From an uncultured Bacilli bacterium (GTDB lineage Bacteria; Bacillota_I; Bacilli_A; RF39; UBA660): 12,478 bases of DNA. The notes under the pieces are model-generated. The model did no database searches, was not told the origin of the DNA, and saw only the letters and a program-made list of their open reading frames with translations. The DNA lies in assembly GCA_947626445.1 (NCBI GenBank), contig CANQSC010000031.1:1-12478 (forward strand), written 5' to 3'. The position numbers and the translations under genes were made by a program. Below are positions 8,113-12,478 of this stretch, one piece after another; the stretch's first letter is position 1; each line of letters opens with the position of its first letter.

Positions 8113-8383
8113 GCCATCTGTTTATTTAAGCTATTATTCACGGACACGTCAAAAAATGTAAAAAGGAATAATGAATGTCTAGCAAAAGCAAACTTTATTA
8201 CTTTTAATGATTTAATTACTGATCTTAAAATTATTTTGCGAGGACTATAATACATTAAAGGATATTATTAGTACTATATTAGAAGATTCTAAATTTTATG
8301 AGAAATTTTTTTCACATTTTCTTACTTATGGTATTGCTAGTAGCTTATCTTATATAATTGATGTCTTACAAGATATATTGTAA
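8102..8383 (+). pseudogene. decayed ORF of about 90 codons overlapping the end of ftsK
   Basis: An ATG at 8102 overlaps the ftsK stop and opens MKNKPSVYLSYYSRTRQKM before a TAA at 8159. A protein-like stretch in another frame follows from 8173 (ECLAKANFITFNDLITDLKI, stop 8248-8250). The original frame then resumes as EDYNTLKDIISTILEDSKFY and onward to a TAA at 8381-8383. Codon use in each piece resembles that of the neighbouring genes. The simplest reading is a small gene, once coupled to ftsK, broken by one stop and at least two frameshifts. I do not recognise the family. A chance patchwork in AT-rich DNA remains possible. Confidence 0.4.
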
Positions 8384-8387
8384 TGCA

Positions 8388-8416
8388 AAAGAAGAAGTAT
8401 TAACTACTCCTTCTTT
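8388..8416. terminator. hairpin after the ftsK region, possibly bidirectional
   Basis: AAAGAAGAAGTA (8388-8399) and TACTCCTTCTTT (8405-8416) pair over 12 positions with one mismatch around a 5-base loop. On the plus strand the tail is only TTT followed by GC. On the minus strand the tail is TTTT. It lies 5 bp after the decayed ORF and would also end any transcript entering from the structured block at 8417-8525. Confidence 0.45.
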
Positions 8417-8540
8417 GCTGGCAAACAAACCATAACCATCTCAACAAAAATATCCATTGTACGGGAACTTAGTCGTGAAAAGACTTTTTTCGTACACTTT
8501 TTCACGTGCAATAATTTCCAATACAAGTAGTATTTTAACA
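8404..8540 (-). other. G+C-richer structured block with interleaved inverted repeats; possible small RNA
   Basis: Between very AT-rich flanks this block is visibly richer in G and C. It contains TGTACG (8458-8463), CGTGAAAA (8474-8481), CGTACA (8491-8496) and TTTTCACG (8499-8506). The two complementary pairs interleave, which is the order of an H-type pseudoknot or of two mutually exclusive hairpins. On the minus strand an extended -10 (TGTTAAAAT, 8540-8532) would start a transcript near 8525 that ends at the hairpin 8388-8416, about 140 nt. A minus-strand ORF from GTG 8505 to TAG 8404 (33 codons, opening VKKCTKKVFSRLSS) and one in a second frame also cross it. I cannot decide between RNA, peptide gene and remnant. 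Confidence 0.35.
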
Positions 8541-8802
8541 CATTTTTTTAAATCTAAAATTTGTTAACTAAAATTAACCAAAATAAACTATTTATAGATA
8601 CACAATTTTTTATTACCATTAATCTAATAAATTCATAAAGGAATAAATCAACACTAAAATAAGTTCCTAGTATGTAAAATATTAATATTAGAAACAACAT
8701 AAAACTTGTAAAAAATGGCATTAATGAATGATTAACCTTGATATTTTACTTAAGATAAAAAAATAAAAAAGTGATTAATTTACTTCTTTTGAGTTGAATG
8801 TG
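8541..8802. other. AT-rich spacer without recognisable genes
   Basis: No ORF of note, no RNA gene and no extended repeat is visible here. There is a weak GTTAA/TTAAC palindrome around 8562-8577 and many A/T runs. Confidence 0.6.
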
Positions 8803-8823
8803 GTTACTATTTATAATAGTAAC
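8803..8823. repeat. perfect 9-bp inverted repeat upstream of the tRNA promoter
   Basis: GTTACTATT (8803-8811) and AATAGTAAC (8815-8823) are exact reverse complements around TAT. No T-tract follows on either strand, so an operator-like site or cruciform is as likely as a terminator. It sits ten bases before the tRNA promoter -35. Confidence 0.6.
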
Positions 8824-8832
8824 AGAAAATGC

Positions 8833-8861
8833 TTGCAAGTAGGGATAAACTATGATAAAAT
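8833..8861 (+). promoter_or_regulatory. promoter of the tRNA-Ala gene
   Basis: TTGCAA (8833-8838), a 17-base spacer and TAAAAT (8856-8861) precede the tRNA by 12 bases, giving a predicted transcription start near 8868 and a leader of about 6 nt. Confidence 0.7.
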
Positions 8862-8873
8862 TAGTTTGTCGTT

Positions 8874-8950
8874 GGGGGATTAGCTCAGCTGGCTAGAGCA
8901 CCTGCCCTGCACGCAGGGGGTCGCGGGTTCGAATCCCACATCCTCCACCA
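8874..8950 (+). tRNA. tRNA-Ala(TGC)
   Basis: This 77-nt gene folds as a full cloverleaf with encoded CCA. The acceptor stem is GGGGGAT/ATCCTCC with one G-T pair, the D-stem GCTC/GAGC, the anticodon stem CCTGC/GCAGG (8901-8905, 8913-8917), the anticodon TGC at 8908-8910, and the T-loop TTCGAAT (8928-8934). Two oddities are visible. The base before the anticodon (position 33) is C instead of the near-universal T. The second T-stem pair is C-A (8924 and 8938), a mismatch. Its own promoter and terminator suggest it is expressed as a single-gene unit. Confidence 0.95.
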
Positions 8951-8962
8951 AATTGATATTAT

Positions 8963-8983
8963 CCCTTTATTTAAAGGGTTTTT
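8963..8983 (+). terminator. intrinsic terminator of tRNA-Ala
   Basis: CCCTTTA (8963-8969) pairs with TAAAGGG (8972-8978) over 7 bp, followed immediately by TTTTT. It lies 12 bases after the tRNA CCA end. Confidence 0.85.
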
Positions 8984-9015
8984 ATTTTGCACTGATCTTA
9001 TTCTGGTCTTGTTTT

Positions 9016-9050
9016 ATAAAATTTACGTTTTGTTTATGCGTAAAATTTAT
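9016..9050. repeat. inverted repeat, possible weak terminator of the minus-strand gerM gene
   Basis: ATAAAATTTACG (9016-9027) and CGTAAAATTTAT (9039-9050) pair over 12 bases with one mismatch and an 11-base loop. It lies about 75 bases beyond the stop of the GerM-like gene. The stem is A-T rich and neither flank has a clean T-run, so a terminator role is only a possibility. Confidence 0.35.
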
Positions 9051-9125
9051 TATTTTTAAATTAATTACTTTATATATTGTTAAGCAAATTAATAATTGGT
9101 TTTGAATAGGTCATAATGCAAAAGA

Positions 9126-10031
9126 CTATTTAACTAAAGTAATATTTTTAATATTTAAAGTATCTTTTAATGATAGAGTTATGGAATATTCAACTTGTTC
9201 TTTCATTTCTTCTTTATTTAATCCTTCATATAAAGCATCATTAAAACTTAACTTTATTTCTTCTTCTAATAATTCATAACTATTTAATTCAGTTGAAGCA
9301 TTAAGATAACTCATTAAATTTGTTTCTAAATGAGGATTACTTTTTAATCTTTCAATAACTATTTCAACTTTATCTTTAGAATTATTTTCTAATAAAGTAA
9401 CAGGAACATAATAAGTTATATCGTTTAAAACGGCTAGATAATAAGTTGTTGTTTTAGTAGCATTTCTAATATTATCAATATTATATATTGTATTAATGCC
9501 AATATCTCTAGTTAAAATATGTGGTAGTTTTTTCTTACTGTTTGGTAATTCTTCTAATAAATTACCTTCTACTAATATAAGCAAGCCATCTACTTCATCT
9601 AAATCGGTAAAAGTATATACTAAACTTTCAATAAGTTTTTCTTCATAATCTTTAGGTAGATTTAAAAATTCTTTACTAAAATTTATTTTTAATAATTTAT
9701 CTTGAATATCTAAACTTAATACTTTGGTATCTTTAGGAATTATAGGTTTAAAAATATTGGGTAAATAAATATTGTTTTTACTATCTATTGTTAGAAAAGA
9801 AATTAATTCTTCTATTTTACTAATTGTTTCAGAATTTTTAGTTACAATTTCGGTTCTGGAAACATAATTTTCTTTGTTTAATAAATAGATTGGCGTTTTA
9901 TAACCACTTATATAAGTTGTTTCACTGATAGGATTTATTTCCTCACTACTAGGGAAAAGTAAAGTAATAAAAAAGATAAAAAAAGCAAAAGAGGTTATAA
10001 TAAATTTCCTTTTAGCAAAATTTTTTATCAC
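9126..10031 (-). CDS. GerM-like protein with two GerMN domains (copy 1)
   Basis: The protein has 301 residues from a GTG at 10031, chosen because AGGTGA (10042-10037) ends five bases upstream; an in-frame GTG at 10040 lies inside that site. Residues 10-27 are a membrane anchor. There is no lipobox Cys, unlike Bacillus GerM, which is a lipoprotein. Two GerMN modules are suggested at about 46-160 and 195-300, separated by the family hallmark LTRDIGINTIYNID (173-186). TYYLAVLNDITYYVPVT follows at 196-212. In Bacillus, GerM acts at the engulfed forespore membrane, supporting the SpoIIQ-SpoIIIAH channel, and is also needed for germination. Here it is intact and stands alone on the minus strand after the tRNA. 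A near-identical copy lies 2,850 bp to the right. Confidence 0.87.
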   Translation of the reverse strand: MIKNFAKRKFIITSFAFFIFFITLLFPSSEEINPISETTYISGYKTPIYLLNKENYVSRTEIVTKNSETISKIEELISFLTIDSKNNIYLPNIFKPIIPKDTKVLSLDIQDKLLKINFSKEFLNLPKDYEEKLIESLVYTFTDLDEVDGLLILVEGNLLEELPNSKKKLPHILTRDIGINTIYNIDNIRNATKTTTYYLAVLNDITYYVPVTLLENNSKDKVEIVIERLKSNPHLETNLMSYLNASTELNSYELLEEEIKLSFNDALYEGLNKEEMKEQVEYSITLSLKDTLNIKNITLVK

Positions 10032-10097
10032 TAAAATCACCTAATTAAACTTATGAAAATCTAAGTTAAAACATGAACAAAATAAGCTATAGTTATA

Positions 10098-10126
10098 TTG
10101 ATAAAGTCAATGATTTATGTTATTAT
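10098..10126 (+). promoter_or_regulatory. promoter convergent with the toxin candidate
   Basis: TTGATA (10098-10103), 17 bases and TATTAT (10121-10126) form a good plus-strand promoter with predicted start near 10133. No plus-strand ORF follows before 10534. Its likely product is an RNA running into the 3' end of the minus-strand toxin transcript. Confidence 0.55.
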
Positions 10127-10132
10127 GAATAT

Positions 10133-10246
10133 GTCAAAAGAAATGACATAAAATAAAAAAAGAGGAACATTTGTCTCACTAGTGAAATGTCTCCTCTATA
10201 TAAGAGTAAAGACTTTCTATCATAACTGATGAGTGTCTATTTTTTA
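10133..10246 (+). ncRNA. candidate antisense antitoxin RNA
   Basis: This is inferred from the promoter at 10098-10126. The RNA would be complementary to the toxin transcript's terminator, 3' untranslated region and stop codon, as RatA is to txpA and SR4 to bsrG in Bacillus. A short hairpin ATGTCA/TGACAT (10131-10136, 10144-10149) lies at its 5' end. A T-run (10240-10245) after a weak AGAC/GTCT stem may end it, but this 3' end is the least certain part. Confidence 0.35.
10161..10197 (-). terminator. strong terminator of the small toxin transcript
   Basis: AGAGGA (10161-10166) pairs with TCCTCT (10192-10197), and ACATTT (10167-10172) with AAATGT (10185-10190); one base (10191) bulges. On the minus strand the stem is followed by a T7 run (TTTTTTTATTTT). 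On the plus strand the tail is TATATAAG, so termination should act on minus-strand transcripts only. Confidence 0.8.
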
Positions 10247-10379
10247 ATTTCTAACACTAATAAGGTGAAAAGCAATATAATGGTAGCAATGAGGTTCATA
10301 ACTTTAACAATAAAAGTCTTAGTTTTCATTTTTATCAAACCTCTTCTTTATAAAATTTGGAGGTAGACACCCAACAACT
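10224..10379 (-). repeat. long-range inverted repeat bracketing the toxin ORF
   Basis: In the minus-strand transcript the leader segment AGTTGTTGGGTGTCTA (10379-10364) faces TAGACACTCATCAGTT (10239-10224), which starts at the stop codon. The 16 positions give 12 Watson-Crick pairs, 3 G-U pairs and 1 mismatch. In a plus-strand RNA the three G-U positions would be C-A or A-C mismatches, so the fold favours the toxin strand. Confidence 0.75.
10237..10329 (-). CDS. small hydrophobic peptide, candidate type I toxin
   Basis: This 30-residue ORF begins at ATG (10329-10327) with a GAAGAGG site ten bases upstream and ends with TAG. It opens MKTKTFIVKVMN, continues with a single hydrophobic segment (about residues 12-26, LIATIILLFTLLVL) and ends EIKK. 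This is the usual layout of membrane-acting type I toxins (one helix flanked by Lys). The context fits too: a long leader, an anti-Shine-Dalgarno ACCTC (10364-10360) able to pair with GAGGT (10343-10339), a leader segment that pairs with the region at and after the stop codon, a strong terminator, and a convergent promoter for an antisense RNA. No confident minus-strand promoter was found upstream. I cannot assign it to TxpA, BsrG, Fst or another named family, and toxicity is inferred. Confidence 0.6.
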   Translation of the reverse strand: MKTKTFIVKVMNLIATIILLFTLLVLEIKK

Positions 10380-10407
10380 GATATTCCCATAAACATTGAT
10401 AAATCTT

Positions 10408-10436
10408 TTGCAGTTCGAGTTTTAAAATGCTATAAT
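10408..10436 (+). promoter_or_regulatory. promoter of the 10534 gene
   Basis: TTGCAG (10408-10413), a 17-base spacer and TATAAT (10431-10436) with an extended -10 TG (TGCTATAAT) form one of the strongest promoters in the window. The predicted start near 10443 leaves a leader of about 90 nt, which includes a CATATTA/TAATATG hairpin at about 10479-10498. Confidence 0.75.
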
Positions 10437-10533
10437 AATTCACAAATTTAAATTGATTGTAAATTTAGAAACACACTGCATATTAACAAAATAATATGTT
10501 CTATATTTAAAGCAAAAGAAATGAGTTGAAATA

Positions 10534-11127
10534 ATGAATAATAAAAAAAATGCAATAAGATTAGATTTTAAAACTTGGTTATATCTATTTTTGACTAAGA
10601 CAGTTAAAGTGGAACATATACCAGTTGTAAAAGAAAGAAATAAATTAACAATGAATGTTAAAGATAGTAGGCCAAATGAAATATATATGTTTAAAAATTA
10701 TGAGGAATATAGAAATTTCTTTTTGATGTATTTAAATGATATAGACAATGATTTAATAGATTTAGCTATCTATGCAAAAGGCAGTAAAGGACAAATAGTA
10801 GCTTTAAAAAGCTTATGTGAGCACATTATTGTTAAAAGGAAAGTTAAAGAATTTTATAATTCTATAACACAGGAACAAATAAATAATATTCATTCAAAAG
10901 GTAAATTATCGCCATTAGAAGCAGTGAAACAGTGGGAAGTGTTTGACTTATGTATTGAAGGAAGCAAAACAATTTTTTTAAAGAATAGATGTGAATATTT
11001 TGATTATAATTGTCATGAATGCTTAATGGAAACTGCTTCACATAAATTAGAACATGATAAAATTAATTTTTCATTAGATAATTCTATAATTGAAGAAACT
11101 GAGGTTACTAAAAAACTTAATTTGTAA
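10534..11127 (+). CDS. unrecognised 197-residue protein with a Cys/His cluster
   Basis: I do not recognise a family. The protein starts at the ATG at 10534; the upstream Shine-Dalgarno is weak (an AGAAATGAG stretch about 8-10 bases away). It has no signal peptide or convincing membrane helix and looks cytoplasmic. It begins MNNKKNAIRLDFKTWLYLFL, is rich in Lys, Asn and Ile, and seems mostly helical. The most distinctive part is C153-x6-C160-H-x-C163-x6-H170-x3-H174, a spacing that could bind a metal; two further Cys are at 95 and 140. It lies between a toxin-antitoxin candidate and a HAD gene, within the segment bracketed by the two gerM copies, so an accessory or recently acquired gene is plausible. 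It has its own promoter at 10408-10436. No clear terminator is visible in 11128-11230. Confidence 0.75.
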   Translation: MNNKKNAIRLDFKTWLYLFLTKTVKVEHIPVVKERNKLTMNVKDSRPNEIYMFKNYEEYRNFFLMYLNDIDNDLIDLAIYAKGSKGQIVALKSLCEHIIVKRKVKEFYNSITQEQINNIHSKGKLSPLEAVKQWEVFDLCIEGSKTIFLKNRCEYFDYNCHECLMETASHKLEHDKINFSLDNSIIEETEVTKKLNL

Positions 11128-11230
11128 TAAATATATGAGAGTTTGTTATGTCTTTCTTTAGGGCACCAAATTAATTTTTAATCGTACTTTTATAGTTTTT
11201 AGTTTTAAAATGTTTGAGATTGATATATTA

Positions 11231-11761
11231 TTATTTCTTTATTAATGTTAATTTTTTTATAGCTTCCATAACATGATGCTCGCATAAACCAGTGCATTCA
11301 TCCATATTTTTAATCATTTTATTATTTGAAGTAAAATTAGTTTTAATTAATTCTTTATGCAAAAATTTTTGCAAATCAAAAGATTCATCGTCTATTATTA
11401 TAAATTTTTCTACATTCTTATCTTGTAACCACATATCTATTTCATTTTGTCTAATTCCATTTACATCTTTTGGTGTTATGTCGTAGATACTAAGTCCATA
11501 TTCATTAAATAATTTAATCAAAGATGCCATTTTTTCATTAAGAGGAATGTATATACCATTTTCCATTTTTCCAAAATTTCTCCAAGAGGAACTAAGTACA
11601 ATAACAGCTCCAGTTTGTTCAACAATTCTTTTTAAAAGATTTAATCTGTTTAAGTCAATTTCAATTCTTCTTATACCTTTTTCAATATATTCATTATGAA
11701 TATCAATAAAAGTTTGGGATGTGTTTAAAACTCCATCTATATCCAAAAATATTACTTTCAT
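11231..11761 (-). CDS. small HAD-superfamily hydrolase (HAD_SAK_2-like)
   Basis: The protein has 176 residues. The start ATG is preceded by GAGGTGA at five-base spacing. Motif I is FLDIDGVLN, with nucleophile Asp7 and acid/base Asp9 directly at the N-terminus. Motif II is VLSSSWR (Ser57-59), and motif IV is FIIIDDES (Asp124, Asp125). No large cap domain is present, so it is a compact C0/C1-type HAD phosphatase. The combination DIDGVLN plus SSSWR resembles the HAD domain family found in Swiss-army-knife RNA-repair proteins and in many stand-alone gut-bacterial genes. The substrate is unknown and no RNA ligase or kinase partner is adjacent. The C-terminus contains DECTGLCEHHV, with two Cys and paired His, of unknown meaning. 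It lies in the gerM-bracketed segment, opposite in strand to the 10534 gene. Confidence 0.85.
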   Translation of the reverse strand: MKVIFLDIDGVLNTSQTFIDIHNEYIEKGIRRIEIDLNRLNLLKRIVEQTGAVIVLSSSWRNFGKMENGIYIPLNEKMASLIKLFNEYGLSIYDITPKDVNGIRQNEIDMWLQDKNVEKFIIIDDESFDLQKFLHKELIKTNFTSNNKMIKNMDECTGLCEHHVMEAIKKLTLIKK

Positions 11762-11795
11762 GTTTTCACCTCAATAATATATAAAATTTCTTATA

Positions 11796-11804
11796 ATTAT
11801 ATCA
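11796..11804 (-). promoter_or_regulatory. extended -10 element of the HAD gene
   Basis: On the minus strand, TGATATAAT (11804-11796) is a full extended -10, 35-40 bases before the start codon. There is no good -35 at 17 bases, as is usual when TGn is present. Confidence 0.5.
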
Positions 11805-11898
11805 TAACTTTTCAAATACAATTACCTAAAAAATTTGTTGTGCATCTTAGAGGTTAAAATCATATTTTGCAATTAAAGATAAAAACTATGATAGGAAC

Positions 11899-11919
11899 AG
11901 TATCAAATTGATTGATACT
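11899..11919. repeat. 8-bp inverted repeat with related ATCAAATT copies nearby
   Basis: AGTATCAA (11899-11906) and TTGATACT (11912-11919) are exact reverse complements with a 5-base gap. Related ATCAAATT or AATTTGAT words recur at about 11924-11931 and 11950-11958. No T-run follows on the plus strand. It could be a regulator site or only AT-rich coincidence. Confidence 0.45.
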
Positions 11920-11940
11920 TATAAAATTTGATTAAATATA

Positions 11941-11977
11941 AAAACTACTATCAAATTTAAAGTAGTTTTATTTTTTT
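11941..11977. terminator. terminator after gerM copy 2, probably bidirectional
   Basis: AAAACTACT (11941-11949) and AGTAGTTTT (11961-11969) are a perfect 9-bp stem with an 11-base loop. T-rich sequence follows on the plus strand (TTTTATTTTTTT) and a shorter TTTTTATATTT on the minus strand. It begins directly beyond the minus-strand stop codon of the second gerM copy. Confidence 0.7.
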
Positions 11978-12478
11978 ATTTAATAATTGTTACATTTTTA
12001 ATATTTAAAGTATCTTTTAATGATAAGGTTATCGAGTATTCAACTTGTTCTTTCATTTCCTCTTTATTTAATCCTTCATATAAAGCATCATTAAAACTTA
12101 ACTTTATTTCTTCTTCTAATAATTCATAACTGTTTAATTCAGTTGAAGCATTAAGATAACTCATTAAATTTGTTTCTAAATGAGGATTGCTTTTTAATCT
12201 TTCAATAACTATTTCAACTTTATCTTTAGAATTATTTTCAAATAAAGTTACAGGTACATAATAAGATATATCATTTAAAATAGCTAAATAATAAGTTGTT
12301 GTTTTAGTAGCATTTCTAATATTATCAATATTATATATTGTATTAATGCCAATCTCTCTAGTTAAAATATGCGGTAGTTTTTTCTTACTGTTTGGTAATT
12401 TTTCTAATAAATTACCTTCTACTAATATAAGCAAGCCATCTACTTCATCTAAATCGGTAAAAGTATATACTAAACTTT
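11976..12478 (-). CDS. GerM-like protein, copy 2 (partial, 5' part beyond the window)
   Basis: This reading frame stays open to the right edge and corresponds to residues from about 136 to the end of copy 1, including the IGINTIYNID hallmark (preceded by LTRE instead of LTRD) and the second GerMN module. By eye about 25 of 503 bases differ from 9126-9628, several of them in the last 20 codons. Among about 165 residues there are few changes, such as EELPN to EKLPN, RDIGIN to REIGIN, LAVLNDIT to LAILNDIS, TLLENN to TLFENN, and the C-terminus ITLVK to VTIIK. Most base changes are silent, so both copies seem to be under selection for protein sequence. An internal ATG would give 152 residues but homology continues upstream of it, so the true start lies outside the window. 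Confidence 0.88.
   Translation of the reverse strand, partial: SLVYTFTDLDEVDGLLILVEGNLLEKLPNSKKKLPHILTREIGINTIYNIDNIRNATKTTTYYLAILNDISYYVPVTLFENNSKDKVEIVIERLKSNPHLETNLMSYLNASTELNSYELLEEEIKLSFNDALYEGLNKEEMKEQVEYSITLSLKDTLNIKNVTIIK

Larger units (their letters stand above)
9126..12478. repeat. direct repeat of gerM, units 9126-9628 and 11976-12478 (spacing 2,850 bp)
   Basis: The two gerM 3' halves are in the same orientation and about 95% identical over at least 503 bp. Similarity ends at the stop codon, since sequences beyond the stops are unrelated. The bases between the copies contain the toxin candidate, the unrecognised gene and the HAD gene. Confidence 0.9.

Noticed and set aside
7974..8255. 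Minus-strand 93-codon ORF over the end of ftsK
   Set aside because: It is mostly antisense to the conserved FtsK gamma domain and lacks a ribosome-binding site; the plus strand explains the region better.
8874..8950. tRNA-Ala as an integration (att) site for the accessory segment
   Set aside because: I found no second copy of the tRNA 3' end downstream and no integrase gene in the window.
10359..10383. GGAGG on the plus strand (10359-10363) as a ribosome-binding site
   Set aside because: No start codon with an open frame follows at suitable spacing; its complement is better explained as the anti-Shine-Dalgarno in the toxin leader.
11292..11486. Plus-strand 64-codon ORF inside the HAD gene
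   Set aside because: It is antisense to the conserved HAD motifs, has no ribosome-binding site, and is a shadow.

Overview
The window is strongly AT-rich, densely coding chromosomal DNA from a low-G+C Gram-positive bacterium, most likely a Bacilli/Erysipelotrichia-type or RF39-like gut lineage. The evidence is AGGTGA/GAGG ribosome-binding sites, AT-ending codons, a SpoIIIE/FtsK translocase, a SpoVID-like spore-envelope protein next to a YsxE-like protein, and GerM-like proteins. Such genes imply an endospore-former or a descendant of one. The standard genetic code fits, but no recognised gene ends in TGA. The species is not identifiable from this sequence alone.

Layout. 257-3936: a phosphoketolase followed 5 bp later by an LppM-like lipoprotein with a transmembrane segment and a 96-bp tandem repeat in its cytoplasmic tail, closed by a hairpin terminator. 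4005-5613: a short SpoVID-like protein with a C-terminal LysM overlaps a YsxE/CotS-type pseudokinase, the same order as spoVID-ysxE in Bacillus. 5578-5757 (minus): a probable 59-residue two-helix membrane protein. 5857-8112: SpoIIIE/FtsK with its own promoter. 8102-8870: a decayed ORF, a G+C-richer block with interleaved inverted repeats, then AT-rich spacer. 8874-8950: tRNA-Ala(TGC) with promoter and terminator. 9126-10031 (minus): GerM-like protein. 10098-10400: a candidate type I toxin-antitoxin locus. 10534-11127: an unrecognised Cys/His-containing protein. 11231-11761 (minus): a small HAD-superfamily phosphatase-like protein. 11976-12478 (minus): a second, about 95% identical gerM copy running off the right edge.

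How it fits together. The left part is housekeeping and sporulation: acetyl-phosphate production, chromosome translocation and spore-envelope assembly. The right part is a variable segment: two near-identical gerM copies in direct orientation bracket about 1.9 kb holding the toxin candidate, the unknown gene and the HAD gene. The most interesting item is the small-toxin locus. It has a 30-residue hydrophobic peptide on the minus strand, a Shine-Dalgarno that can be masked by an upstream anti-SD, a leader that can pair with the sequence at and just after the stop codon, a strong terminator, and a convergent promoter able to make an antisense RNA over the 3' end.
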